Assembly (NCBI GenBank): GCA_022826515.1
Contig: JAJDUT010000041.1
Span: forward strand, 5,408 to 69,407
Reading direction: 5' to 3'
DNA length: 64,000 nt
Source: Candidatus Latescibacterota bacterium
GTDB taxonomy: Bacteria; Latescibacterota; UBA2968; UBA8231
Position numbers and translations under genes: made by a program. Positions 18,030 through 27,897 of this stretch are shown here, one piece after another. The number at the start of each line of letters is the position of its first letter. Position 1 is the first letter of the stretch. The notes beneath the pieces are model-generated. The model was not told where the DNA came from and did not search any database. It worked only from the letters and a program-made list of their open reading frames with translations.

Positions 18030-19376
18030 GTGTTCGAGAAAATCCTCATTGCCGACCGCGGCGAAATCGCGCTGCGCGTCATCCGCGCCTGCAAGGAAAT
18101 GGGTATCGCGACGGTGGCTGTCCACTCCCAAGCCGACACCCGCTCCTTGCACGTATCTTTTGCCGACGAGGACGTCTGCATCGGGCCGGCGGCTGGCAAG
18201 GACAGCTACCGCAACATCGTCAATATCATCAGCGCCGCCCAACTGACCAACGCCGACGCGATCCACCCCGGCTATGGCCCCTTGGCCGAAAACGCCGACT
18301 TTTCCGAAATCTGCGCCGATTGCGGCATCCAGTTCATCGGCCCGCCAACTGCGGCCATCCGCAAAATGGGCGACAAGGCCGTCGCTCGCCACACCATGCA
18401 GGAGGCCGGCGTACCCGTCGTGCCGGGTAGCGAAGGCGCACTTCACTCGCTAGTCGAAGCCCGTCAATGGGCAGCAAAGATCGGCTTCCCGCTGCGTCTC
18501 AAGGCCTCGGCTGGCGGCGGTGGGCGCGGGATGCGGGTCGTCCGCGCGATGGATGAATTGGAGGAAGCCTATCAGATGGCGCGCCGCGAAGCGCGCACCG
18601 CCTTTACCAGCGACGCCGTGTACATGGAGCGCTCCATCGAAGAAGCGCGCCACATCGAAATCCAAGTTCTCGGCGACCAACACGGGAACATCGTCCACCT
18701 CGGCGAGCGCGAGTGCTCCATTCAGCGACGGCACCAAAAGTTGCTCGAAGAAAGCCCCTCGCCAGTAGTTGACCCCGACTTGCGCCAGCAGCTCGGCGCG
18801 GCCGCCCTTGCCGGTGCAGCCGCGGTCGGCTACTACAGCGCGGGCACCATTGAACTCCTCGTCGATGCAGACCACAACTTCTACTTCATGGAGATGAATA
18901 CCCGCATCCAAGTCGAACATCCGGTTACTGAGATGGTCACCGGCATCGATTTAGTCAGGGAACAGATTCGCATCGCGGCCGGCGAGGCCCTCCGCTTTAG
19001 CCAAGAAGACATCCAACTCACCGGGCACGCCATTGAATGCCGGATCAACGCCGAAGATCCCGCGCGCAACTTCATCCCCTCTTCGGGCATCATCGAAGCG
19101 CTCCACCTGCCGGGCGGCCCCGGCGTCCGCATCGACAGCCACATCTACCAAGGCTACGAGATTCCTCCTTACTACGATTCCCTGCTGGCCAAAATCATCG
19201 CCTACGGCTCCGATCGCCCAAGTGCCATAGCGCGGATGCGGCGCATCTTAGGCGAATGCACCATAGAAGGCGTGTCCACCACCTTGCCTTTTCACCGAAC
19301 CCTACTCACCGAACCCGACTTTATCGCCGGGCAATTCGACACCAACTACGTAGCCAACTCGAAGTGGTCGTCTTAA
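18030..19376 (+). CDS. accC: Biotin carboxylase of acetyl-CoA carboxylase
   Basis: 448 residues, standard length. It charges AccB biotin with bicarbonate using ATP. Visible motifs are the N-terminal [11 protein letters not shown], the ATP-grasp glycine loop [13 protein letters not shown] (about 158-170) and [15 protein letters not shown], with the catalytic Glu/Asn/Arg region. Two small departures from consensus are seen: [10 protein letters not shown] for the usual HPGYGFLAEN, and LRLKAS before the glycine loop. The start is GTG at 18030. Confidence 0.96.
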   Translation: MFEKILIADRGEIALRVIRACKEMGIATVAVHSQADTRSLHVSFADEDVCIGPAAGKDSYRNIVNIISAAQLTNADAIHPGYGPLAENADFSEICADCGIQFIGPPTAAIRKMGDKAVARHTMQEAGVPVVPGSEGALHSLVEARQWAAKIGFPLRLKASAGGGGRGMRVVRAMDELEEAYQMARREARTAFTSDAVYMERSIEEARHIEIQVLGDQHGNIVHLGERECSIQRRHQKLLEESPSPVVDPDLRQQLGAAALAGAAAVGYYSAGTIELLVDADHNFYFMEMNTRIQVEHPVTEMVTGIDLVREQIRIAAGEALRFSQEDIQLTGHAIECRINAEDPARNFIPSSGIIEALHLPGGPGVRIDSHIYQGYEIPPYYDSLLAKIIAYGSDRPSAIARMRRILGECTIEGVSTTLPFHRTLLTEPDFIAGQFDTNYVANSKWSS

Positions 19377-19395
19377 GCAAGCACGAGAGGCAATT

Positions 19396-19788
19396 ATGAG
19401 CCAGACCCAGATTCCCGAGCACCTGATCTACTCGGAAAGCCACGAATGGCTTCAGCTAGAAAGCGACATCGCCACTATCGGCATTACGGATTTCGCGCAA
19501 ACCGAGTTGGGCGACATCGTATTCGCCGAGTTGCCCGAGGTGGGCGAGCACCTCGAACGAGGCGAGGCCTTTGGTACGCTTGAGGCGGTTAAGACCGTCG
19601 CCGACCTGATCGCTCCGGCTTCCGGCGAGGTGCTAGAAGTCAACGACAGCCTCGCCGAAGAAGCCGAACAAATCAACGAAGACCCGTATGGCGGCGGTTG
19701 GCTGCTCAAGATCCGCATCGACGACGCTGCGGACTTGGAGGACTTGCTCAGCGCCCAAGACTACGCCGACCTGATCGCCAACCACTGA
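19396..19788 (+). CDS. gcvH: Glycine cleavage system H protein (lipoyl carrier)
   Basis: 130 residues with HEWLQLE near the N-terminus and the lipoylation site TLEAVKTVADL, lysine K66. The H protein shuttles the aminomethyl group between GcvP, GcvT and Lpd. None of these partners is in the window, so the gene stands alone behind accBC. In some bacteria isolated H proteins serve in lipoate relay, which is an alternative role. GAGAGGCAATT precedes the ATG. Confidence 0.94.
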   Translation: MSQTQIPEHLIYSESHEWLQLESDIATIGITDFAQTELGDIVFAELPEVGEHLERGEAFGTLEAVKTVADLIAPASGEVLEVNDSLAEEAEQINEDPYGGGWLLKIRIDDAADLEDLLSAQDYADLIANH

Positions 19789-19824
19789 CCTTGCATTTAT
19801 TCACTATAAGAATTAAAAATTAAG

Positions 19825-19866
19825 AATTAGGAATTAGGAATTGCGCTTAATTCCTAATTCCTAATT
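19825..19866. repeat. Perfect 18-bp foldback made of AATTAGG units
   Basis: AATTAGGAATTAGGAATT (19825-19842), a 6-base loop GCGCTT, then the exact reverse complement at 19849-19866. It stands out as AT-rich in a GC-rich gene block, between gcvH and the HNH gene. It could end the gcvH transcript, though no T-run follows, or be a dispersed small palindromic element. Confidence 0.8.
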
Positions 19867-19875
19867 TAATTAGCT

Positions 19876-20391
19876 GTGGATAGACTCTTGCTGGAAAGAA
19901 CCGTACTGGTCCTCAACCAAAATTACGAGCCGCTAAGCGTATGCAGCGTGCGCCGGGCCTTGCTGCTGATTTTGCGCGGCAAAGCCGAAGCCGTCGAAAG
20001 AATGAACGAGGTGATTCATTCGGTCTCCCAAGACTTTCCGGTGCCCAGCGTCGTCCGCCTCGGGCGCTACATCCGCGCACCGCGCCGACGGGTCGTGCTT
20101 TCCAAGCGCAACATCCTCAAGCGCGACAATCACCAATGCCAGTACTGCGGCAGCAAAGAAGGCAAGCTAACGGTCGATCACATCGTGCCGCGCACCAAAG
20201 GAGGCCAAGGGACTTGGGAAAACCTCGTCTGCGCCTGCGCCCTGTGCAACAACAAGAAAGGCGAACACCGGCCCGAGCAGGTCGGCCTCGAGCTGCGCAG
20301 CAAACCCAAGCGCCCCAATAACGTGAGCTTCATCCGCAATTTCGTCGGCATCGACGATCAGCGCTGGAAACCGTATCTTTTTATCGACTAA
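19876..20391 (+). CDS. HNH endonuclease domain protein
   Basis: 171 residues. The C-terminal HNH domain has two CxxC pairs (C88/C91 and C121/C124), D101-H102 in TVDHIVP, GGxxTWENLV and CNNKKG, so it should bind zinc and a catalytic metal. The N-terminal 85 residues (VLVLNQNYEPLSVCSVRRAL) define a widespread stand-alone HNH family found beside housekeeping genes, whose cellular role is unclear. The start is GTG at 19876; the frame does not extend to another likely start. Confidence 0.9.
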   Translation: MDRLLLERTVLVLNQNYEPLSVCSVRRALLLILRGKAEAVERMNEVIHSVSQDFPVPSVVRLGRYIRAPRRRVVLSKRNILKRDNHQCQYCGSKEGKLTVDHIVPRTKGGQGTWENLVCACALCNNKKGEHRPEQVGLELRSKPKRPNNVSFIRNFVGIDDQRWKPYLFID

Positions 20392-20404
20392 GGCAGGCGC
20401 TCTC

Positions 20405-21172
20405 ATGGAACGCGACGCAATCGAACAGGAAGAAACGGCTCTCTACGAAGTCAAGCTCGACGTCTTTGAAGGTCCGATGGACCTGTTGCTCTATCTGATC
20501 CGCAAAGACGAGCTGGACATCTACGACATTCCCATCGCCCACATCACCACTCAGTACTTGGGCTTCTTGCAACACATCCACCAACTCGACATCGAACAGG
20601 CCAGCGATTTTATCCTCATGGCGGCCACCCTGCTGCGAATCAAGTCGCAGATGATGCTGCCCCGCGAAGACCTCGGTCTCGACGGCGACGGCGAAGAAGA
20701 CCCACAGGCCGAGTTGATCCGCCGCCTGCTAGAGTACCAGCAGTTTAAGGACATTGCCGACTGGCTAGGCGTGCGCAAAGACGAGCGCCGCGACGTGTAC
20801 CTGCGCCGCCAAGGTCCGGGCGACAGCGTCGAGGAGTCAGCCCAGCTCCAGCCCGTATCGCTCTTCGACCTATTGGCCGTGTACAAGCACGTGCTCGACA
20901 CGGTGCCCGAAAACTTGGTTCACCAAATCGTCGAAGAAGAAGTCTCAGTCGCCGAGTGCATCAACTACCTGCTGGCGGTGCTCGAGCGCAACTCGCGCAT
21001 CAGCTTCATGGACCTGCTTCAAGGCCGCGACCGCCAAGCCCTAATCGCCACCTTCGTCGGGGTCCTAGAACTGCTCAAGACGCAGCGCGTCCGCGTGCAG
21101 CAGGCACGGCCCTTCGACGAGATCTGGATCGAGCAATCGCCATCCCAACCAACCGCAGCGGGGGCTATTTAG
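20405..21172 (+). CDS. scpA: Segregation and condensation protein A
   Basis: 255 residues. ScpA is the kleisin that closes the SMC ring and binds ScpB. The N-terminal YEVKLDVFEGPMDLLLYLI and IPIAHITTQYL motifs are diagnostic, and the winged-helix C-terminus that binds SMC heads is present. It is followed 4 bases later by scpB, the typical pair. Confidence 0.96.
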   Translation: MERDAIEQEETALYEVKLDVFEGPMDLLLYLIRKDELDIYDIPIAHITTQYLGFLQHIHQLDIEQASDFILMAATLLRIKSQMMLPREDLGLDGDGEEDPQAELIRRLLEYQQFKDIADWLGVRKDERRDVYLRRQGPGDSVEESAQLQPVSLFDLLAVYKHVLDTVPENLVHQIVEEEVSVAECINYLLAVLERNSRISFMDLLQGRDRQALIATFVGVLELLKTQRVRVQQARPFDEIWIEQSPSQPTAAGAI

Positions 21173-21176
21173 ACCC

Positions 21177-21830
21177 GTGAGCCGTGAACCCACAACGGCC
21201 TCGCGCGACGTCAACCCTGCGCAGGCTCGGGCGATCATTGAGGCCATTCTGCTGACGGCAACCGAGCCAGTAACCCCGGGTCGCCTCGTCGATCTGCTCG
21301 CCGGGTACAACGGCCGCCATATCCGCGAGGCCATCGACGCGCTCAACGCCCAGTACGAAGCGGCCGGGCACGGGATCGAAGTCGTCGAATTGGCCGGTGG
21401 CTATCAACTCGCCTCGCGCCAAGAACACGGGCCTTGGCTGCGCAAGTACCACAAGACCTCGCGCCAAGTGCGCCTCACGCCAGCGGGCCTCGAAGTCCTC
21501 GCCATCGTCGCCTTCAAGCAGCCGGTCACCCGCGTCGAGATCGACAACATCCGTGGCGTTAGCTCGGCCAGCGTGTTACAAACGCTGATGGAACTCAACA
21601 TGGTCCGCCTCGCCGGCCGCTCCGAGGGCATTGGCAAGCCCATGCTCTTTGGCACGACCCGAGAATTTTTGGTCCACTTTGGGCTGCGAGGGCTGGGCGA
21701 GTTGCCCAAGCCCAAGGAATTAGCAGAACTGCTCGCCGAGGGCCAGCAGCCGACTGCCGCCCGTCAGCTCGCCTCCGAGCTAGACGAGTTGCAAAAGCAG
21801 GCAGAGGACGACGACGATGAACGCTCCTGA
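21177..21830 (+). CDS. scpB: Segregation and condensation protein B
   Basis: 217 residues with two winged-helix domains; LTPAGLEVLAIVAFKQPVTR and the IRGV segment are typical of ScpB. It dimerises and binds ScpA in the SMC complex. The start is GTG at 21177. Its end overlaps the next gene by 14 bases. Confidence 0.95.
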   Translation: MSREPTTASRDVNPAQARAIIEAILLTATEPVTPGRLVDLLAGYNGRHIREAIDALNAQYEAAGHGIEVVELAGGYQLASRQEHGPWLRKYHKTSRQVRLTPAGLEVLAIVAFKQPVTRVEIDNIRGVSSASVLQTLMELNMVRLAGRSEGIGKPMLFGTTREFLVHFGLRGLGELPKPKELAELLAEGQQPTAARQLASELDELQKQAEDDDDERS

Positions 21831-22566
21831 GCCGCAAATGCGCCTCAATCGCTTCTTGGCTCGCTGCGGCGTGGCCTCGCGCCGCCACAGCGATGCGCTG
21901 ATACAAAGTGGTGCCGTGTGCGTCAACGGCGAGATCGTCGCCGAGCCGGGCCGAGTAGTTGCAGTGAGTACCGACCGAGTCGAGTGCCGCGGTCGGGTCC
22001 TCACCCTGCCCGACCAGTATGAATACGTGCTTTTGCACAAGCCGGCCGGATATCTAGTCACCCGCACCGACCCACGCGACCGGCCCACGGTCTTCGACCT
22101 TTTGCCCAACCTCCACCCAGGCACCGTGCCCGTAGGCCGTCTCGACCTCGACACCACCGGGCTTTTGCTGCTGACCGACGACGGCGGCCTCGGCCATCGG
22201 CTGCTGCACCCGCGCTTTGTCGTCGCCAAGCGCTACGAGGCCATCGTCAGCGGCGACCCGCACGAAGACCAACTCGACCGGCTGCGCAAAGGCATCGCGC
22301 TCGGCGACGGGCCCACAGCACCGGCTCAGGTGCAAGTCGAGGAGCGCTGGAGCAGCGGTTGGCACAAGCGGGCGCGGCTGAGCTTGTGCATTCACGAGGG
22401 GCGCAAGCGCCAAGTGCGCCGCATGCTCCGCGCCGTCGGCTATCCGGTGCGGCAATTGACGCGGGTCGAATTTGCCGGGCTGACTCTCGGCCCGCTCGCC
22501 GCCGGCCAGCACCGTCGGCTCAGCCCCGAGGAGGTCCGCCAGCTCAAAGCCGAGGTCGGCTTGTGA
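21817..22566 (+). CDS. RsuA/RluB-family rRNA pseudouridine synthase
   Basis: 249 residues: an N-terminal S4 RNA-binding domain (RLNRFLARCGVASRRHSDAL) and the catalytic domain with GRLDLDTTGLLLLTDDG, in which the Asp of RLD is the nucleophile. The KRQVRRML segment near the C-terminus is conserved. RluB or RsuA specificity cannot be separated with confidence; the scpAB-rluB-cmk order favours RluB. Confidence 0.93.
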   Translation: MNAPEPQMRLNRFLARCGVASRRHSDALIQSGAVCVNGEIVAEPGRVVAVSTDRVECRGRVLTLPDQYEYVLLHKPAGYLVTRTDPRDRPTVFDLLPNLHPGTVPVGRLDLDTTGLLLLTDDGGLGHRLLHPRFVVAKRYEAIVSGDPHEDQLDRLRKGIALGDGPTAPAQVQVEERWSSGWHKRARLSLCIHEGRKRQVRRMLRAVGYPVRQLTRVEFAGLTLGPLAAGQHRRLSPEEVRQLKAEVGL

Positions 22567-23234
22567 AACAGCGCGGGCTAGTCATCGCCATCGACGGCAC
22601 TGTCGGCACCGGTAAGACCACTACGGCCCGGCGGGTGGCCGAGCGGCTGGGCTATCGCCACCTCGACACCGGAGCCATGTACCGAGCCGTGACCTTAGCG
22701 GCGACCCATCGTGGGGTGGCACCCGAGGACGAGGACGCGCTAGAGGCCCTATTGGCGACTGCGACCATAGATTTGGACTCTGGCCGGGGGCGCGTCCTGC
22801 TCGACGGACAGGACATCAGCGAGGCCATCCGCCAGCCCGACATCACCCGCCGAGTGGTCTCATACGCCAACGCGCCCTTGGTGCGCCACTCCCTAGTCGC
22901 CCAGCAACAGCAGTTGGGTCGAGAAGGCGGGGTGGTCGCCGAAGGGCGCGACATAGCCTCGGTGGTTTTTCCCGACGCCGAGCTAAAAATCGCCTTGGTC
23001 GCCGACCTCGATGAGCGCGCCCGGCGGCGGCATCGGGAATTGACTACTAAAGGAGTATGCATCACATTGGAACAGGTCCGTTCCGACATTCAAACCCGGG
23101 ATCGGCAAGACGCCGCGCGCGACTACGGAGGTACGAGCGCGGCAGACGAGATCGTCGCAATCGACACGACTCGCATGACTTTGGCAGACCAAGTCGATTG
23201 CGTCGTCGCATTGGCCCGCCAACGCGGAGCCTAA
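22563..23234 (+). CDS. cmk: Cytidylate kinase
   Basis: 223 residues, normal length. The P-loop DGTVGTGKTTTARRVAERLG lies at the N-terminus, followed by DTGAMYRAVTL and the catalytic AEGRDIASVVFPDAELK. It phosphorylates CMP and dCMP. A longer open frame begins at 22359 inside the previous gene, but GTG 22563, overlapping the upstream TGA as GTGA, gives the expected N-terminus. cmk before rpsA is a conserved order. Confidence 0.95.
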   Translation: MKQRGLVIAIDGTVGTGKTTTARRVAERLGYRHLDTGAMYRAVTLAATHRGVAPEDEDALEALLATATIDLDSGRGRVLLDGQDISEAIRQPDITRRVVSYANAPLVRHSLVAQQQQLGREGGVVAEGRDIASVVFPDAELKIALVADLDERARRRHRELTTKGVCITLEQVRSDIQTRDRQDAARDYGGTSAADEIVAIDTTRMTLADQVDCVVALARQRGA

Positions 23235-23236
23235 CG

Positions 23237-23288
23237 CTGGTGCGGAAAGCCCGCGCCAGTATCACACTAAGCGAAGTGCGCGCTTCGC
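23237..23288 (+). promoter_or_regulatory. Two hairpins in the rpsA leader
   Basis: A 9-bp stem (23237-23245 with 23251-23259, one G-T pair) is followed by GCGAAG/CTTCGC (23271-23276 with 23283-23288) and a T-run shortly after. They lie between cmk and rpsA and could attenuate transcription or regulate rpsA translation, as S1 is known to autoregulate. Function is inference. Confidence 0.4.
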
Positions 23289-23315
23289 CTTAACCTTTTT
23301 GAGGATCTGTGCAAC

Positions 23316-25112
23316 ATGACCGAAGAAACCACAGTAACAGCAGAGCCGCAGGAAACTCCTGTGTACGGCAACGTCAGCGTCGAAGAGCTGGAAAAACCCG
23401 AGTACGATCAGGACCAATACGACGAACTTATGGCCCTCTACGAGGAGAGCATCTCCGGCATCAAAGAGGGCCAGATCGTCAAGGGCACAGTCGTCTCCAT
23501 CGGCCCCAGTGAAGTGATAGTCGATATCGGCTTCAAGTCCGAAGGCGCGGTGTCGATCAAGGAGTTTTCCGACTCCGAGTCCATTGAGCAAGGCCAAGAA
23601 ATCGAGGTCTTCTTAGAGGACGTCGAAGACCAAGAGGGCCAAGTTGTGCTCTCCAAGCAAAAGGCCGACTTCATGCGGGTCTGGGATTTGATCAAGGATG
23701 CCCACGACACCGGCAACACGGTCGAGGGCCGACTGATGCGGCGCATCAAGGGCGGCATCGTCGTCAATCTCTTTGGCGTCGAGGCCTTTCTGCCCGGCTC
23801 GCAGATCGACATCCGCCAAGTCAAAAACTTCGACCAGTTCATCGGCCACGAGTTTCCCTTCAAGATCATCAAGCTCAACAAGGCGCGGCGCAACATCGTC
23901 GTCTCGCGCCGCGCCGTACTAGAAGAAGAGCGCGCGCGGATGCGCGAGGAGATCGTCAAGGTGTTGGAAGAAGGCCAGATCCGCGAGGGCGTCGTCAAAA
24001 ACATCACCGACTTCGGCGCTTTCATTGACTTGGGCGGCGTCGATGGCCTGCTCCACATCACCGACATGTCGTGGGGGCGCGTCAACCACCCCTCGGAGTT
24101 GGTCTCCATCGGCGACCGCATCAAGGTCAAGGTGCTCAGCTACGACCGCAAACGCGAGCGCATCTCCTTGGGGCTGAAGCAGCTAACGGCTCATCCGTGG
24201 GAAAACATCGAGAAGAAGTACCCGATTGAGAGCCAAGTGCGCGGCAAGGTGGTCTCCATCACCGACTACGGGGCCTTCGTCGAGCTAGAAGAGGGCATCG
24301 AGGGTCTAGTCCACATCTCCGAGATGTCTTGGACCCAGCACGTGCGCCATCCTTCCAAGCTGGTCAACATCGGCGACATCGTCGAGGTCAAGGTGCTCAA
24401 GATCGACAGCGAGAATCAGAAGATCTCTCTGGGCATGAAGCAAACCGAGGACGATCCGTGGGATACCCTCGACACCAAGTATCCCCCTGGCACCAAAATC
24501 GAGGGCACGGTATGTAGCCTGACTAACTTCGGAGCTTTCGTCGAGTTGGAAGAAAACATCGACGGGCTGGTCCACATTTCGGATATGTCTTGGACCAAGC
24601 GCATTCGCCAAGCCAGCGAGATGTTCAAAAAGGGCGACGTGATCCCCGTGGTCGTCACCGAAATCGACATCAAGCGCCGTCGCATTTCGCTCAGCCATAA
24701 GGATGCCTTTGAAAATCCCTGGCCTCGCTTTGCCGAGCAATACGCCGTAGGTGTCGAGATGCGGGGCGCGATCTCGCGGCTGCTCGAGCGCGGCGTGGTC
24801 GTCTCGCTCGTCGATGAAGTCGATGGCTTCGTGCCGCTGTCGCATTTGGCCATCGAGGGATTGCAAACCCCGCGTCAGAGCTTTGCCGAAGGGCAGGAGC
24901 TTCCGCTAGAGGTCATCGAGTTCGACAAGAACCAAAAAAAGATCGTCCTCAGCGTGCGCGAGTACTTCAAGGATAAGGATCAGGCCGAGTACGAAGCCTA
25001 CTTAGCCGAGCATCCCGTCCAAGAGGTCGTCGCCGAGGAGACCGACGAGGACAAGGACGATGAGATGGAGAGCTGGGGCGACGTCCACGACGAAGAGCAA
25101 GACGAGTCGTAA
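23316..25112 (+). CDS. rpsA: 30S ribosomal protein S1
   Basis: 598 residues with six S1/OB repeats; the clearest are ITDFGAFIDLGGVDGLLHI, ITDYGAFVELEEGIEGLVHI and LTNFGAFVELEENIDGLVHI (repeats 3-5). The protein ends in a strongly acidic tail. S1 binds mRNA at the ribosome to help initiation on structured or weak leaders. GAGG precedes ATG 23316 by 11 bases. It is followed by a strong terminator. Confidence 0.96.
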   Translation: MTEETTVTAEPQETPVYGNVSVEELEKPEYDQDQYDELMALYEESISGIKEGQIVKGTVVSIGPSEVIVDIGFKSEGAVSIKEFSDSESIEQGQEIEVFLEDVEDQEGQVVLSKQKADFMRVWDLIKDAHDTGNTVEGRLMRRIKGGIVVNLFGVEAFLPGSQIDIRQVKNFDQFIGHEFPFKIIKLNKARRNIVVSRRAVLEEERARMREEIVKVLEEGQIREGVVKNITDFGAFIDLGGVDGLLHITDMSWGRVNHPSELVSIGDRIKVKVLSYDRKRERISLGLKQLTAHPWENIEKKYPIESQVRGKVVSITDYGAFVELEEGIEGLVHISEMSWTQHVRHPSKLVNIGDIVEVKVLKIDSENQKISLGMKQTEDDPWDTLDTKYPPGTKIEGTVCSLTNFGAFVELEENIDGLVHISDMSWTKRIRQASEMFKKGDVIPVVVTEIDIKRRRISLSHKDAFENPWPRFAEQYAVGVEMRGAISRLLERGVVVSLVDEVDGFVPLSHLAIEGLQTPRQSFAEGQELPLEVIEFDKNQKKIVLSVREYFKDKDQAEYEAYLAEHPVQEVVAEETDEDKDDEMESWGDVHDEEQDES

Positions 25113-25132
25113 GCTCCGCAGCAACAACCAAG

Positions 25133-25167
25133 CGCGGTGGGACGAACAATCGTTCCACCGCGTTTTT
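25133..25167 (+). terminator. Rho-independent terminator after rpsA
   Basis: A 13-bp stem with one G-T pair (25133-25145 with 25150-25162), a 4-base loop ACAA and TTTTT. It ends the scpA-to-rpsA transcript before mutS. Confidence 0.9.
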
Positions 25168-25200
25168 ATTTTCCCACCCCTATTCCCTACCCCCCCAATC

Positions 25201-27846
25201 ATGTCACCGAGAGCCAAACGCACGCCGGGCGGCAAACTCACGCCGGCGATGGAGCAGTACCTGCACTTTAAGCGTCAGCACCCCGACGCGATTCTCTTCT
25301 TCCGCATGGGCGATTTCTACGAGATGTTTTTCGACGACGCCAAAGAGGCCGCCCACCTTTTGGGCCTTACCTTGACAGCGCGCAACCACGGCAAGGCTTC
25401 CGGCGATGTGCCCTTAGCGGGCGTGCCCCATCACGCCATGGAAGGCTATCTGGCCAAACTCATCCAGCTCGGGCGCAAGGTCGCCATCTGCGAGCAGGTC
25501 GAAGATCCCAAAAAGGCCAAGGGCGTGGTCAAGCGCGACGTAGTCGAAGTCGTCTCTCCGGGCACGGCACTTTCCGACGCCATGCTCGACCAACAGCGCA
25601 ACAACTTCCTCGTCGGCCTCTGGCCCCACTCCAACCACGTCGGCCTCGCCAGCGTCGATTTGTCAACCGGCGACTTCGCACTCGACGAGATTCCCATCCC
25701 CGATCTCGCCGACGAGTTGGAGAGCTTGGGACCGGCCGAGTTGCTCATCGCCGAAGGAGCCAACCAGCAGTGGGTCGCCACCCTGCAAAACGCCCTGCCG
25801 CGCGTGGCGCTCAGTCGCCTCGCGGACTGGCACTTCGCCGCGGATACCGCGTACGAAACCCTCACCAGCCAGCTCCGCGTCCAGACGCTGAAGGGCTTTG
25901 GCTGCGACGACATGGAAGCCGCGATCCGCGCCGGTGGGGCGACGGTGGCCTATTTGCGCGAAAACCAGCGCGGCGCAGTCGAGCACATCAACCGCCTCCA
26001 GCGCAAGTACCGCGAGCACTTTGCCCTCATCGACGCCACAGCCCAGCGCAACCTAGAACTGCTCGCCAATCGCCAAGACGGGGGCCGCGCCAACACCTTA
26101 CTCGAAATCCTCGACCGCACCCGCACCCCTATGGGTGCGCGTCTGTTGCGCCAATGGGTCGCCCAGCCGCTCAAGTCCCCACCCTTAATCAACGCCCGCT
26201 TAGAAGCTGTTGACGAACTCCTAAACCAGCGCGAGATCCGCCGCACTCTCGGCCAATGCCTAGAGCAGGTCGGCGACCTAGAGCGGCTGATCGCGCGGAT
26301 CTGTTGCCTGCGGGCCAACGCCCGCGATATGGTGGCCCTCGCCCGCTCGCTCGACCTCGCGCCCGCCATCGACACCGCGCTATCCCCGGCGCAGAGCGCG
26401 CTCTTGCAAGAGCTATGCTCCAAGGGGCTACCCGACGTCAGCGAATTAGTCGCCGAGATCCTCGGTGCCCTAGTTGACGCCCCCCCGGCAACCCTAACCG
26501 ACGGCGGCCTAATCCGCGACGGCTATCACCCAGACGTCGATCAACTGCGGCAGATCGCTCGCGGCGGCAAAGACTACATCGCCCGCTTGCAGGCCACTGA
26601 GCGCGAGCGCACCGGCATTGCCTCGCTCAAGATCGGCTACAACCAAGTCTTTGGTTACTACATCGAAATCAGCAAGGCCAACCTCGACAAAGCCCCCGCC
26701 GAGTACCATCGCAAACAAACCTTAACCAACGCCGAGCGCTTCATCACGCCCGAGCTAAAGGAGTACGAAGAAAAGGTCCTAGGAGCCGAGGACCGCCTCA
26801 AAGAGCTGGAGAACGAGCTGTTCTTAGCCCTGCGCGACCGCGCCGCCCGCTGGACGCCCCAAGTCCAGCAGATCGCCCGCGCCATCGCCCGCATCGACGT
26901 GCTGTATTCCCTCGCCGAAGTCGCCGCGAGCGAGTCCTACACCCGGCCCCAAGTAGATGACGGCCAGCTAATCAACATCCGCGACGGCCGCCACCCAGTC
27001 GTCGAGCGCCAACTCCGCACGGGCCGCTTCGTGCCCAACGACGTGCGCCTCGACGCCAACGGCGCGCAGATCATGCTCATCACCGGCCCGAATATGGCCG
27101 GCAAGAGCACCATTATCCGCCAAGTGGGTCTCATCGCGCTGATGGCGCAGATGGGCAGCTTCGTGCCCGCACGCCAAGCCACCATCGGCGTGGTCGATCG
27201 CATTTTCACCCGCGTGGGCGCGTCCGACAACCTCGCCGGTGGCGAGAGCACCTTCATGGTGGAGATGCACGAGGCCGCCAATATCCTCAACAACGCCACC
27301 AGCCGCAGCCTGCTCCTCATCGACGAGCTTGGCCGCGGCACGAGCACCTTCGACGGCCTGAGCATTGCCTGGGCCATTGTCGAATACCTGCACCAGCACC
27401 GCGAGATCCACCCGCGCACCCTTTTTGCCACGCACTACCACGAGATGACCGAACTCGAAAGCCACTTAGAGCGCGTCGTCAACTTCAACGTCCAAGTGCG
27501 CGAAGAAGGCGACCGCGTGGTGTTCCTCCACCGCCTAGCCCCGGGGTCTGCCGACCAAAGCTACGGCATCAACGTCGCGCAGATGGCCGGGATGCCGGCC
27601 CAAGTAGTAGCCCGCGCCCAAGAAATCCTCGCCCGCCTCGAAAAAGACCAGATCGACACTAAGGACATCCATCACGTGCGCGAGACCCCTCCTCCGCCCT
27701 TCCAGCAGCAACTCCCCCTTTTCTCCACTGCGCCGGATGCGCCGTGGGTAGCGGAGTTGCGGGACATGGACCTCAGCCAGATTACGCCGCTTCAGGCGTT
27801 GCTCAAGCTGAATGAGTGGAAAGAGAACATTGAGAATGGGGAATGA
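25201..27846 (+). CDS. mutS: DNA mismatch repair protein MutS
   Basis: 881 residues. The mismatch-reading motif GDFYEMF includes F39 and E41. The ABC ATPase has GPNMAGKST (Walker A, 629-637), the GESTFMVEM signature, LLIDELGRGTSTFDG (Walker B) and ATHYHEM. MutS detects mismatches and recruits MutL, which is not in the window. The open frame reaches back to 25060 through the rpsA terminator, but ATG 25201 gives the normal MutS start. An accessory block begins about 50 bases after its stop. Confidence 0.97.
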   Translation: MSPRAKRTPGGKLTPAMEQYLHFKRQHPDAILFFRMGDFYEMFFDDAKEAAHLLGLTLTARNHGKASGDVPLAGVPHHAMEGYLAKLIQLGRKVAICEQVEDPKKAKGVVKRDVVEVVSPGTALSDAMLDQQRNNFLVGLWPHSNHVGLASVDLSTGDFALDEIPIPDLADELESLGPAELLIAEGANQQWVATLQNALPRVALSRLADWHFAADTAYETLTSQLRVQTLKGFGCDDMEAAIRAGGATVAYLRENQRGAVEHINRLQRKYREHFALIDATAQRNLELLANRQDGGRANTLLEILDRTRTPMGARLLRQWVAQPLKSPPLINARLEAVDELLNQREIRRTLGQCLEQVGDLERLIARICCLRANARDMVALARSLDLAPAIDTALSPAQSALLQELCSKGLPDVSELVAEILGALVDAPPATLTDGGLIRDGYHPDVDQLRQIARGGKDYIARLQATERERTGIASLKIGYNQVFGYYIEISKANLDKAPAEYHRKQTLTNAERFITPELKEYEEKVLGAEDRLKELENELFLALRDRAARWTPQVQQIARAIARIDVLYSLAEVAASESYTRPQVDDGQLINIRDGRHPVVERQLRTGRFVPNDVRLDANGAQIMLITGPNMAGKSTIIRQVGLIALMAQMGSFVPARQATIGVVDRIFTRVGASDNLAGGESTFMVEMHEAANILNNATSRSLLLIDELGRGTSTFDGLSIAWAIVEYLHQHREIHPRTLFATHYHEMTELESHLERVVNFNVQVREEGDRVVFLHRLAPGSADQSYGINVAQMAGMPAQVVARAQEILARLEKDQIDTKDIHHVRETPPPPFQQQLPLFSTAPDAPWVAELRDMDLSQITPLQALLKLNEWKENIENGE

Positions 27847-27897
27847 GGCTGAGTTTCTGTATAGTAAACCTTGGGAAGATCAACAGGAGCGCATCCG

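Noticed and set aside
25060..25200. Earlier start of mutS
   Set aside because: It would run through the end of rpsA and its terminator; ATG 25201 matches the family N-terminus.
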